In this document: in pieces, positions 23,411 through 35,600 of the stretch
Position numbering within the stretch: position 1 is the first letter of the stretch
How the letters are laid out: each line of letters starts with the position of its first letter
Source of the DNA: [Phialemoniopsis] sp. UDSM-2020
Taxonomy: Eukaryota; Ascomycota; Sordariomycetes; Thyridiales; Thyridiaceae
Assembly (NCBI GenBank): GCA_018873225.1
Contig: JAEILZ010000005.1
Location: forward strand, 1,798,001-1,862,000
Reading direction: 5' to 3'
DNA: 64,000 nt
The notes under the pieces: generated by a model
Told to the model about the DNA's origin: nothing
Databases searched by the model: none
What the model saw: only the letters and a program-made list of their open reading frames with translations
Translations under genes and position numbers: made by a program

Positions 23411-24690
23411 ATGCCTAAAGACGGGACGGCCTGCGATGACAGGTCCCTCCAACCCGGTTGGACAACACCGCCTGGGCGGCTGGGCGCAGCCGCTTCGTCT
23501 TGTCCTCGTCGACAAGACGACTTCTACCGGTCTGAGGACAGTTCGATAGTCTCCCTCCAGGATCGCCCTGATAAGGCCGTCGTCTCGAGGCAGCCACTAC
23601 TTCCGGCCAGCGCGGCCAAGCTAAACATCCCCACCGGCTCCGCGTCCGCCGCCGATCCCCCGACGGCTCGGCCCCTAAGCGAACACGCCGGCGCCCCGCC
23701 ACACGGACTTTGTCAAGACAAAAGAGCCAACGTCTTGGCCAATGTATCAACAACAGCGAAACCCTCCCCTCGCTTAGCCAACGGGTCTTCTTGTCTGCAA
23801 AGGCACAGTGATGGAGCGACAGCGGCCACGGTATTCACGCACAGCAGATGGCGGGCGCCATGCTCCTGGCTGCAATTCCCTCCCGAGATCCGCAACATGA
23901 TTTACACCTGGTCCCTCCAGCTTCCAAAATCCCGGACCCTGTACTCGAGTTACTACGCCCCCGACCCTCCCGACAACAGGCGCAAGACACCTACTGCCTC
24001 CTCCTCTTCTGGTAAGGCCAAGCCACCCATCCCCTTCAAGCCACGCCTCCGCACCCCGACGATCCTCCTACTCTGCCGCCTCGTCACAGCAGAGTGCATG
24101 CCCATCCTGCGCGCCGGCTGGCTCGTCATCGACCGCCCGCCGCCATGGCAGCCCGGGACATATAGGCCGATGCCGCTCACAGCCTTCATCAGTGCCGCGA
24201 CGCTGCAGCACCTGCGGCGCATCGACGTCCGCCCCTCGCTGGCCGAGGGCCGCCTCGGCAGCAGCTGGGCCTGGTGCGCCTTGATCGATGAGCTCGTCGA
24301 CGTCCTGCTCGAGCGCAACTGCTTCGACGAGCTGCGCGTCCTCGTCAAGATGCACAACGTTGGCCTGCCCAATATCTGGCAGGGCGAGTGGCCCGGGCAA
24401 AAGTGCGTCCTGAAGAAGGTGAGTGGTCCCGTTTCCTCGGAACCCCGGTGGTTCCCTTACTGCTCTAACCGTACCACTTGCCACAGATTAAGGAACTCGA
24501 GGCTGCCAATCCGAGGTTCTGTCAACCTGGCGCCATCAATGTTGAGATCTGGAGGGTCGACCGGTACGAGGCGAGGAAGCTGAAGACGGATGTGCAGTAT
24601 AACGTCCAAATCGACAACTTCAGCGAGAAGGAGACTCGATATTACCCTGATGTGGAGTTCTGGGCGGGATCGGTGCATGAGTTTCTCTAA
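23411..24690 (+). CDS. 2EXR/F-box-like fungal protein of unknown function
   Basis: Two exons, 23411-24418 and 24487-24690, with a 68-bp GTGAGT...CACAG intron in phase 0, give 403 aa. The frame is open a little upstream (to about 23339) but only from a TTG, so the ATG at 23411 (MPKDGTAC) is the first usable start. The first 150 residues are low-complexity and proline/serine-rich. At about residue 157 begins FPPEIRNMIYTWSL, the L/F-PxEIRxxIY signature of fungal 2EXR and F-box-like domains, followed by LLLCRLVTAECMPIL as in other members. The C-terminal half (WCALIDELVDVLLE, LRVLVKMHNVG, then IWRVDRYEARKL) is moderately conserved-looking. No catalytic residues are visible. Some related fungal proteins are thought to be ubiquitin-ligase adaptors, but that role is not shown here. 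The gene converges on GCP4, whose stop lies 195 bp away. Confidence 0.75.
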
Positions 24691-24884
24691 ATGTGTTGCC
24701 CCTGCCAGATGTGATGTGATATGTGATAAGAGTATGTTTGAGGCGGACAAGCAAAGCTAAGGCCATTGGTGTTCGACGACAAAAGTGAGTAGGAGGGGCA
24801 CGAAAGAATACCCGGGCCCTTATATTCTTCATAATAAATATTTGTGCTTCATCTCTATAAGAATATCAAAGTCTGAGAGAGCTT

Positions 24885-27303
24885 CTAGGTCATTACATCA
24901 TCATCAAAGTCGTTCGCTGAGTCGCCTTTCTTGAACCACGCTCCAAAGTCCAGCTTGACCAACAGCCTGTCGATGCCACCAACCCTACGGGGGACGTACT
25001 GACCGCTCTCTCGCAAGCCGGCCCCGATATCGTCATCTTCATCCACAGCAGCTCCTCCATCTTCGTCGAAAGCAAAGTCGTCATTTGTGAAGGGACTTCC
25101 CTCCATGGCCCTCAAGACACTCACGACCTGCTCGATGCCTACTCTAACCTTCTCTGCCACTTTCTTGATGGATCTCTGCACATCCACTTCTTCTCGCTCC
25201 AGATCAACAAAAGCATCGATGACGCCCATGTCGGCCTCGAGATCAATGGATGTCCAAATGCCATGAAGGCGTCGTATCAAAGCAACCAGGTGGTCAATCT
25301 CAACTAACACTTCGTATAGGGGATCCGTAAAGGACTGATCCGTGAGCAAGAGTCGCCGCGCTAGGGTTCTTAGATAAATCCTGTGGGCAGCGGCTAGAGT
25401 CTCCGGGTCGTGAGGTTCACGGTGTGATTCTCTTTGGTTCTTGTGGTGCCTGATGGATGGCTCTTCGTGTGCGTCCGAGGAGGTGGCTGTGAGCCAGATA
25501 TCGTCGTCTTCAAGGACATTATCTATCACACCAGGGGTCTTTGGCCGATTTTGCTGTTCGTTCTGGCGTGGGTCGTCGCTCCCAGTGAGCAACCACTTTT
25601 GGAAGCCTTCCCATAACCCAGCAACAACCTCAGTCTGAAGATAGCCCTCTGTCTCGGCGAGGAAGAATATCGCGGCACTGCAAGTGACCCAAGCTAGCCG
25701 CATAGCGTTTGATCGGCTTATATGGCGTTCACGGAGCAACTGCACCTTGGCCTGTCCATTCTTCGTACTGCCATACGGTGGTCCTGGAGGCGGCGGGTAG
25801 TGTCGACGGAGCGAGGTGACCTTCCAAAGGTCGGTAAGATGCAGATGTGCTCTCCTTATGGATAGAAGATAAGAGTTGATGACAGTGTAAGTCTGAAGAT
25901 CGGTGTTGTTCAGGAAGAGGTCCAAAGGAGAGGGTATGTTTAGGCTGAGAACGGCGGGGACGGAAAACAGGAGATTTTGAAAGGGTGTTGGTGCCAATGC
26001 TTTGATGTTGGACTTCAGTGGCGTGGCAGACTTGGACCTGGTCAGAGTGAGCTGTAGTAGGTCTCTTGCCAACTCGAGTCCCTCGTCTTCCTCGGCGTGC
26101 TGTCCTAGCATTGATCCAAGAACTGCCCATGTTCGACTAAGAACAGCTGCCACTTCGCCTTCCTTGACTACCACGGTGCCAAGCGTATCGCGTTTCTCGT
26201 ATGCCAAATTATCAGCGCGTTGCCATCTACTACGTATTGCCTCATCAGCTTGTTGGCTGAGCGCCATGGCAAATTCGCCTCGACCAAGGAGGAAGAAGTC
26301 TCTCAGAAGTTGTAACATCTCCACAACTTTGCTGACGGGGAGCAATCTTTGCAGTATAGTCTTGGAAAGATGTAGCCTGATGCCCGTGATGGTCCTAGAG
26401 AAAGTTGCAGGATCCAACGGGTAGGTCAGCCTGGATAATTCTCTGAGCTGGGACGATAAATGATCGATCCCACGCAACTTGCTATCCAGGCTGCTTTTGG
26501 CCCGTATCTGGTTTAGTGATCTGCCAATGAACAGCATCGAAGTTGCCGCAGAGGATGGGATGAAGGTAGGTAACAGTTCAGAAACCAGTGCAAAGTCCTA
26601 GGCGCAGGATCAGTTCACAGCTGCTACAAAGCGGCAGATCGAGACGGTGGCTTACCTCTTCGCTGTCCTCTACTTCCTGGATGAAAAAGTCGTCTCCTCC
26701 AAACGTCGGTAAACGTCCATACAGGATCCAGGCCGAGACTTGTTTGAGCCAAGCAATCTCTGCTGCTCGAACTAGCTCCCGAACTGCCTCCTCGATGTCG
26801 ACATAGCCTGTCTGCAACTCGCCGCGCAGCCGGTCGATAATCTGCGCACCAGTACAATAGAAATCTTGATCGTCCTCACCCTTCCCGCGCCCATTCTTTT
26901 CCATTATAAACTGAACAAGGCCCCACAGCCATTCCATGCGCCGTGTCCAGCCGGAGAACTCGCCGACTATTGCAGTCAGAGGAACCGTATTGTAAGCACC
27001 GACAAGCCCTGCATCTTTGCGTAGTATCGAATCTTCTACCTCGAGAATCTTACGCTGGAAGGCGGCAAGGTAGATCGAGTCAACAGCAGTCGTCACGGCG
27101 CGGCAGATGGCCGACGGGTGCGACGAGCTGATTTGAGCAGTAGAGTTGATCAGCTTCACATGCAGATCGCTGAGGTGGGCGATGGAGGTGAGCAACTCGC
27201 GCTCCGGCGGCGAGATAATGGAAGGCGCATTTATGCCTGTTCGATCCGTCCTGAGGAGCGGAGACGGGTGTCCTGAGAGGGAAAGGAGGATTTCGTGGAG
27301 CAT
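24885..27303 (-). CDS. GCP4: Gamma-tubulin complex component 4 (GCP4, Spc97/Spc98 family)
   Basis: Subunit of the gamma-tubulin ring complex that nucleates microtubules at spindle pole bodies and septa. Two exons, 26656-27303 and 24885-26597, with a 58-bp GTAAGC...CTAG intron in phase 0, give 786 aa. The N-terminal MLHEILLSLSGHPSPLL opening is typical of GCP4, and residues about 226-245 carry the signature LPTFIPSSAATSMLFIGRSLN-type block (one residue group quoted in part: FIGRSLN). The N-terminal GRIP1 domain occupies about 1-330 and the C-terminal GRIP2 domain, which contacts gamma-tubulin, about 400-780. An acidic patch near the C terminus (DEDGGAAVDEDDDIG) precedes a conserved LLVKLDFGAWF end. 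GCP4-6 are present in filamentous fungi but absent from budding yeast, in keeping with the inferred host. It is on the same strand as the spartin-like gene, 791 bp apart. Confidence 0.92.
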
Positions 27304-28094
27304 CGTGAACGGCCTGGCCTGGTGATAGCAAGGTTAGTCTTGTTCTGCTACAGCTGTTGGGCGCAACCCAAATACAAATTTGCTCCTTGGTGTGTCTCTC
27401 CGCTATGTCGTTTCGCCTTGGCATCTCTGAATAACAATATGATCGCTCCAAGAAGCTCAAAGCGACACATTGAATGGATTGTCAAATGGAGCAGTACCCG
27501 ACCACGGAAGAATGTGTCATGAGTGCGGTCGCCTCAAGAGGATGTGTTGTGCTGAGGGGCCCGGTCCTGGACGCTGGGAAAGGCTTACAGTCAATTCGAA
27601 TCTCTTCAGATGAGTACCATCCTCAATCCAATTGTCGTGAAACTACCGATGACAAGGTACCACCGGGCGCCATGGATGTCCAGTTTCTCTGAGGATTGGG
27701 CGGTCGGGTCTCACTTGCTGATGGTTCGAGGCCCCTGTTGGGTTCTTGCGACAGCCTATTAAGTTGACGCGTTTAGTACGCGACTGCCCCTCAACACCAC
27801 TGATGGATAAGCTACATGTACCTTCCGCTTATCAGATGGAGATATCCTTAAGTAGTCAAAACAGGTAGATTACAATCACCAAGTCTTTCATGCTCCCGAT
27901 TTTGGAAATACACCGTTTCAAACTCGAATTATATCAAATTGCCTACCTGAGGTATCCTTCTTAGCTACTTACAGTACTTAAAGACTTGCTCATGCTCTGA
28001 TTACCCACGCCGAATCGTAATTATAACCACTGCAATAACGTCAAGAGCCATATCTCATACAGTCCATTTCTTTTCATTGCTCGGTCCGCGCAAG
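27304..28094. other. Intergenic: GCP4 promoter and spartin-like gene 3' flank
   Basis: No gene recognised. The left part is the promoter of GCP4 (ATG at 27303). The right part, AT-richer around 27840-28060, is the expected 3' UTR side of the spartin-like gene. Confidence 0.45.
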
Positions 28095-29761
28095 TCAGTG
28101 CTGCCCATTGAAAGGGTTCTTGTCGCCAAAACCTGCCTTGCTAGAAGATCCAGCAATCGAGCCAGCAGCTTCTTTGTCTTTACCCACGTCTTGAATAGTC
28201 ACCATGCCACCATCGCCCTCGCCAACGATGACCTCGCCACCTCCGGGGACCTTGCCAACGACCATGCCCTTGGCGACACTCTTGATGATGGCGCGCCGGG
28301 AAACGCCCGTGACATCAATGTAGACAAGGCCGACGTTCTTGACACCGCCGCCGAGCCGTCGGGATACCTCGCCGGCTTCGTCGCCCCATCGGTGACCAAC
28401 GACAGTTGTCGCAGCTGCTGAGGAGGAAGTCAAGAGATTTCGGCCTGCTTGCTCGATACCGTCTGCGACAGTCGAGAATGCCATCAAACTCTTATTGAGC
28501 AGGCCAGGTTTGTAGGTGTCCAATGGCTGTCCGTCCGGTCCAAATCCCTTCGGTTGCCCGTTCTTTTGACCGCGCCGCGCCAATGTAGCACCTAGGTTCT
28601 GTGCTACCTTGCCAATGTGGCCCACGGTCTTAGACGATGCCCCGGCGACATTGCCGGTAAACGTGTTGATGCGCCGGATATGCTCGTGAGTTGTAGGTTT
28701 AAAGGTCATTGGCTTGTTTGCTGGCTGGGTCTTCTTGGTGAAAGTATCGGCGCCACCTTGTAGGGCCTTGGAGACCATGTCTGAGGTCGTGATAATCAGG
28801 CGTGAGGCAAGCGCGGCGTTGGATACCAAGAAGGACTTCTGGTAGGCGGGATGCATCAAGAGTTCAACATCCTCCTTTGCAGCGGGCGACACTCCGATCA
28901 GCTGGCTGCTATCGGATGGCAGCTTGATTTCGACGGGGTCTAATATCATGTTAGATGCCGTCTTTCACAATCGACTGTCAGGATGAACGAGAGATCGTAC
29001 CTTTCGATCCAGGCTTGAGAGCACTGTCCTCGACGACCTGGAAGCCTTCACCAAGCTCCCCAATAACGCTCCCGTCTTCCTCATCCACTAGCACAATCTG
29101 ACCTCCCTGGTGTGAGCTGTGGCTACCCTTCGCATAGGCCTCGCCGGGCTTAAAGTCGGCAGGGTTATAAGCCGGCAGTTCTTCGCCCATGCCGCCTTTG
29201 GACCCGGAAGACTCCGCGCTGTAGTCGCCTTTGTGAGAGGTCGACTTCTCTGCGCTGCCAACTTTGGAAGTCTTGGGTGGCGGCGCACGCTCGAGAAACG
29301 CAGTGCACTGGGCTAGAATGGTCTCAAATGTATCGACGTCCTCCTGCAAGCCCTTGCGGCTGCCGACGGAGGGGAACTCGATCCTCGTGAAAGCTCCAGC
29401 ATCGCGACCAAGATCCCAGCGCGGGATGAGGTAGCTCCTCGGCGGCTGATGGTAGATCTGAGTAGTCGCGGGAAGTGGCAGATCCAGCTCGGGAGGGAGA
29501 TGGAGGTGTAAATAGAAATCCTCTTCAGGGACGCCGGATTGGGGGTCTACGGCGAGGTCGGCGAATGGCGACGAGGTCGGGACCATGAGGAGGGAGAGTG
29601 TCTGGGGCCCCGCTGGGGTAAGCGATTCTTCTTTGCCATTTGCGATGTGATAAGCCGAGACTCCGCTGATCGCGTAGAGAAGCTTGGGGTCCTGGAAAGG
29701 TAATTAGTTAGCGAGTCTAGATGCGAGGGGTGAGCTTATGACTTGCATTGTGGCCCGCCAT
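28095..29761 (-). CDS. Senescence-domain (spartin-like) protein
   Basis: Three exons: 29747-29761, 29001-29691 and 28095-28939, giving 516 aa. The second intron (61 bp, GTACGA, CTAAC branch, TTAG) joins GSK to DPVEIKLP in phase 1. The first exon is only 15 nt (MAGHN). The only donor there that keeps the frame is GC (GCAAGT), so intron 1 (55 bp, CTAACTAAT branch) would be a GC-AG intron; it gives MAGHN-DPKLLYAISGVSAYHI. If this is wrong, translation could begin at the ATG at 29586. The N-terminal half is a conserved beta-rich region (SLLMVPTSSPFADL, RIEFPS). The C-terminal half (about 245-500) is the senescence domain of plant ERD7 and animal spartin, with SNAALASRLI, KTVGHIGKVAQNLG and glycine-rich GEVSRRLGGGVKNVG. 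Spartin and ERD7 relatives act at lipid droplets and membranes and transfer or remodel lipids; the same role here is inference. Confidence 0.86.
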
Positions 29762-32644
29762 TTCGGTGGCTGAGACGGTGACGCAACAGTCTAGGGGTCT
29801 CTCAAGTGGTACTGGGAGGATTCAGGAGTTATAGAGTCTGCCTATAGGCCGCCGGCACAATTGATGTTCTTCAGTGTTCAAATGGTAGGAGGGGTGGCTG
29901 TTACAGTGAGCCGGAGAAGTATGTGATGTAGGAGCGGGAATTTCGAGGGAAAAGGCTGTCGCGAGGAGGGGCATTCAAGAAGGCACTTTGGGGAGCAACC
30001 CAGCCTGGGTATATTCTGAAACCAAGCTTCCAAGCTTCTCTCCTTCAATCAACATGCGTTCCATGACCCTCTCTTCTGGCGCTTATACTTCCAACATGTG
30101 TGGAGGGTGGAGCGGGCACGCGCGCTACCTCACCTCTCAGACGCTGTGAGGCCTCTCGCTGCAGCGACGTCATTGGGTGGCCATTTTTGGAGCAAGAAGA
30201 TGCTGGAGAAAAGCACTTGAATCCCTAGCGCGCACTATCGGACACTGGTACGGGTCCAGCCGGTGCCACCCCGCTCTCCCTCTTGTCCCTCTGGAGCTGA
30301 ATGGCGGAGTAAAACTTGAAACTCGCGGCTAGAATACCGATAATAAGCTCTTGGACAAGAACAGGGAAGATAATGAGTACGGAATTACCTATGCTCCAGA
30401 CAATCTCACAAATTGACTCTAGACTAGACGCTCTAGAAGGGACCAGTGACCCCCACTCACAGCCTCGAGCCGCTGTCTCGTTCGCAGCTACCTCCTGTCT
30501 CTAACACCTGTGCCCAGGTGGTACTGTACCCACCGCAACTGCCCGATCAGTTTTGACTCCAGTGATTACCGTACTCCGTAAATCCTCTGCTCGCCCCAAT
30601 TATTCTAGCGTTGGGTGCATCATGACTGTAAATCAACGTCGTCAACATCATAAACTCAGCAGGGTCACAGTAAGAGTCGGATTTGAGGCAAAATAACCTT
30701 GGCGACGCAATTAACTACCTACATACCGCTTGCTTCTAAGACTGTCAACGATGAATCTTGCAAAGTTGGCAAGGGCCATCACCGAGCTTGGGGAGACCAT
30801 GAGCACCAACCTTGCTGAGCATGCATATCTCCCATCACCAGAGGCTGCACTGTTCATCCATAGCCGCTCCACGAAGAAAATCATATAAGAGAGTAGATTG
30901 TCGGAGCTTGGTCCGGTCCCTCATACCCCCATCCCCGATATGAACCTTGGAAGGCCAGCAGAAAAAAGCTTCCTACAAGATGGCGCATGTGCTGACAGCC
31001 ACACAGATGCGAACGCCGTCGACCCGGATTATGGGATGAGAATGCGGGCAACAGATTTTCCCGCCGACGGCGTGAAGGTGCAGCCAGAGATTTCTCCTAC
31101 CAAACAACGCTTTGCGAGAGTTGAAAGAAGCAAGCATCCAATCAGAAAATATCGACCCCGGGCAAGCCCCCTCATACAGTGGCTCAGCTTCTGTGTGATA
31201 ATGCATGTGCGTGCACACATCAAATCGGAATGGGGTCGAATGCCAGTCCAGACGAATCTGGCAAATCCCCGAGCTCTTGAGTGAGACAGTCTCGCCAGTC
31301 TTATTTCATTTTGTCTCATGGTTATGATCGAATCTGAAGCCACAGCATTCTCCAAAGCAATTCAGAACAAGTGTTCAAGCGATGCAGGTCGTTTGCTCGA
31401 TTCAATGGCAAGCATATCGTGTGTTGAGCAATTCTCAACAGGAAGCCAACATGCTCATCCAATTAAAGCGTTGTGGCCATTCGGAGAGTTCTGTGGCTGT
31501 TCTGTCAAGTGTCACTCCAAGGCACTCATAGGACAGAAGGGCAACTCGATATCTCGATCTGCGTGGTTTCATTACAGGCGTCCAGGGTGTTCCCGGACAA
31601 CGCCTTCCCGCAGCAGCCCGTGTACGCTAGTTCGGCTGCCATGGTGTTTTTGCTTTTCATCGAGGCATGTCTGTGCCGCCACACCTTCTCGACCTCCCTT
31701 TCGACACAATTCACGCCTACCTGGTAGCTAGGTCAGCCTGGTATTGTGTGGATCCATTGCAGGGCTTCATGCTTCACCTTGCCAGGCTGAACTCGTCGAT
31801 GCTCTCTCCATGAGAACACCTGCGGCAGAGAGCTCCTAGAAACAGCAATCCTCGTTTCCGAAGCTGGTATGAAAGGGGGCAATGCAGCGAGGCCTGTCAA
31901 TATTTGGCGTTCCGCAAGTCGGTGTACCGGTATCTCTCTGTTGGGCCAGAGACGAAGCCGAACCTGGACATGCATGCATCTAATCCTGCATAAATTTTGC
32001 CGAATCATCGCACAGCACTAGGCGTCGGGTGGCCAGGACTTCTGGTCCGCGACCCCAACAGCATTTAACCCGGTGACAACGCCTCATGTATGAAGAAGTC
32101 TGTCTTCCAAAGCCATCACAGATTTTACTGTAGCTCGTTTGTGCAGCATTCTGCCATCGTTCCTATTCTTTCGTATACCTGCTCTATACCGCGGACGCTG
32201 AAAAGCAGGATTCGACCATATTTCTTTGCTCTGTGGACTGCAAGAGGCTGGGGAGAAGAAAAGAAAGCGACAATCTACACTCGCTCTCTCTGCTCTCACA
32301 CACACGCCGCACACACACCACAGACAGTAGACAACGGTCCAACCCCGCCTCCCTCGACACACTGCTTGATTGTGTAGTGGATGGAGGGTACGCGCATTTG
32401 TGCCTTTTCTCAAATCATTGATCACCCCGCCCTCGATTTGCCAGTAGGATTGCCGGCTTGGGACGACTAATAAGCAAACAGTCTGCAAGGTTCTACTCAA
32501 GCAAACACATCCGCATCCACACCTACGAGCACCAAAGCTGTCTTGGCGAGACTGTGCACCATCGTCCACAGCCATCCGCGTATGAGCTCCTCATATGCTG
32601 AGGGGACTTTCGTTCAGTCTTAGCACCGGAGGCCAAGAACGAAA
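29762..32644. promoter_or_regulatory. Divergent intergenic region, 2.9 kb, spartin-like / Zn2Cys6 gene
   Basis: The largest gene-free stretch. Frames at 30898-31284, 31318-31731 and 31029-31355 overlap on both strands and match nothing I recognise. A CT/CA-rich tract at 32272-32350 looks like a fungal core promoter for the plus-strand regulator. ACGTCATTGG at 30169-30178 joins a CRE-type half site to an inverted CCAAT. Confidence 0.45.
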
Positions 32645-35600
32645 GTGACAGCCAGTCAAACATCGCATCGGAGCTATTCACGGCTCTCTGCACCTGCAGT
32701 GGTACGTTGCGCAGTACAAACGGTTCTGAACCCACCTCGGAAAGCCTTCCTCGGCCTTTCATCTCCCTCGGACGGACAGTCTTGTATTCCAAGAAAACAA
32801 GACCCGTTTGCTTGCTCTGCACTAGGAACTTCGTGGCATCTGCGAGGACCAGAAGAGCTTTTCTTGTGTTCCTTGCAGCTTACCACACGGCCGCTCACAG
32901 CCGTTCCCCGTTCCCTGACAGGGCAGGATCTAATTCTTCCATCTGTCTTCACCTCTTCTACTACACCTAGAGGCGATTCTAGACAGTTCGGAGCGGGGTC
33001 AGTCACAGACCCAACAACCGTCAAGATTTCACAACCACTCAGTATCAAAGAGATCATCTCTCCGCCCGAGAACTCGGGCACTGGTGAATACCCATACCAA
33101 TTAGTCTCTGAAGTCTACGCAAATAATAAACGGAAGTACTCGGCCACGCTCTCGGCCCTCCCTGACTTGCGAGACCCTGCTTCGCCAGAGGGCTCACAAA
33201 AGTCTTCATTGCCTGAGTCTGCACTTGTCGACTTACAGCCACCATCGTTGCCAAAGCCGAGAAAGCCACTAAAGTCCGCCAGACCAAAAGTAGCCGGTTC
33301 GTCGCAGAATTCCACGAGGAGACCTAAGAAGCAAAAGCCTTTGGCCCGTCAGTCTTCAACTCCCAAACCCTTGGCTGCTAAGCCTTCTATTTCTGGGCGT
33401 GCGACCTCTGAGCCTTCGACCACCGGGCCATCGACTTCTGAGCTCACGTTATTAGACGTAGCTCAGAACGAGTCCCAGCCCAGGACAGACAACAATCATC
33501 CTGATCTTTCTTCCGTCCAACCACGCGAACGCAAGTCAAACCCCGCTCAAGAGACATCAACAGAAGAGCCGGAGGCAGCAAGCTCAGAAAAGTCCGAATC
33601 AGCTGAGTATGAACGCCCGTATCCAGTGTCAGCCGTGATGGGCAAGCGAGCTGGAAGAGACCAGCCGCCTCTGCGCTCCAGCATTGCCTGTCTACGTTGT
33701 CGCAGATCCAAGATAAAGTGCAACAACGAAGGCAGAGGCGCACCGTGCGATACCTGCATCAGATCGGGCTCTAGCTGCCACTATCCCGATATCAACAGCA
33801 ACAGTAGATACGGTGGCAAAAAGGACGCCGCAGCGGTAGTTTCTGAAAGAGTCGAGCAGCCACAGCCACGACCTAAGGTCACAAACCCGGATGTTGACAG
33901 GAGGAAGCAGAAGAGAAGACTCGGCGAGGGCGCCCGCTCCGACAATTACGAGAAAGCATCCAGTTTCGCTGATGGAGTACTCGCTGCCGGGTTTCTAACG
34001 GAGCAGGCATGGAATGAGGTGTTCGAGATATACCGCTTGCATTTTGCAACGGAGCTGCCCTTCATACACATGCCGACCTTGAGGGAGCGTCTTGCTCACA
34101 AGTCCAAGGATGAAGTGCTTCAGAAGTCGACTGAAAACCTCAACCTGGTATTGTTGGGGATCCTGACTCTGACATCTCGGTTTCACAAGGGCATGGTCAA
34201 TTATGTGGTCCATTTTGCCTCCTCTATACAGAAGGGAAGATTGCAAGACATCAATCCAAACCCGGATCCAGATGCCGCTTCCGAATTCTACGCAGACGTC
34301 CTGATGAGAGCCTTAGGTCCCCTAAGAATGAGCATGGCAGTGGCATCCGTAGAAAGAGTCCAGGCGTTTCTCATGCTTGGACTCTACGAATGGGGCAGAG
34401 CTCGTCCCAACAAGGGTGGTCTCGGGGCTTGGATGTATGTGGGAGTCGCTATCAGAATGGCACAGGCATTGGGTCTCGGGTTTGGAGACATGAACGAGCG
34501 CCCCGGAAGCTCTCGAGCCGCGCCTGCTGGATCGATACGGAGCCCGAATGCACAAGCAGAGGAGGTCGTGCAAAAAGAGATCAAAAGGCGAACCATGTTT
34601 AGTTGTCTTATTCTCGACCGCATGCTGGCATGTGGGAAGGAGAGGGTTTGTACCATCAGGTCCGAGGATTTACAGATCCAGCTACCATGCTCCGAATTAT
34701 CCTTTGATATGTCGGAACAAACAAGCACCGGGTTCCTCAAGATGACGACTGCCGCCAGGAAGGCTGGGATATTCCAAGAGAGTCTCCTATCAAGATTCAT
34801 ACGACTAGTCGACCTCTGGGGCGAGATCTCAACCTATAGCTTCTCAGGAGGTCGTCTTCAGGAGAAGGAACCGCCCTGGGAAGATTCGCAGTTCCGAAGA
34901 CTCCGTCTAGGCCTGGAAGACTTTATAGAAACCCTCCCGCTTCCATTCACCTTCTCAAGATCCAACTATCACAAGCACGCCAGTCAACATGCGTCGGGAA
35001 CCTATGTCGCCCTGCACATGCTGAGCGCAGTATGTCAGATTATGCTCCATCGCGAGTATATTCCGTTCATCCCGATGCAGTGTCCTGGGCCAATCGGCCC
35101 CCTCGACGCACCGGTTTTCCCTGAAGAAAAACCCGGGTTCTGGAAAGAGAGCGCCGAACAGGTCTTCAAAGCTGCCCGACAAATAGTTGACTTGATTGAC
35201 ATGTGCAAGCCAGGGGACCGAGTTCCCATGTCTTCCCTCAATCTTTTCGCGATCTGGACTGCGGCCTTCGTTGGCATCTATGCCTGGCACTTCCCTCATA
35301 TGGATACAGAACATCACATGTTGAGCCCTGAAGCTACAGCCAACGCCGACATCACACAGGGCGGACCGACCTCCATTGCCTTTGATGCAATGACTGCTTT
35401 CGCCTCGTCGCTAAATATGGCGACGACTTACGTGGCTTACTTTCATGACATGGACAAGTATTACACGAAGGTCAAGCATCATTTCCAACAGCATCTTTCC
35501 AAGAAGCGCCGCGAGACCGGGAGTCATGGCTCACTAGCCAGGCAGGATACATCCGGGGGACTGGACGAGTGGAAAAGGAGAGGCGGAAAGGTCGTCAACA

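Noticed and set aside
27724..27734. GGTTCGAGGCC, resembling a tRNA B box
   Set aside because: There is no A box at the right distance and no acceptor-stem complementarity in the flanks, so no tRNA can be folded.
30898..31731. Overlapping plus-strand frames in the 2.9-kb intergenic region
   Set aside because: Frames exist in both strands at similar length, with no motif and no splice-supported extension.
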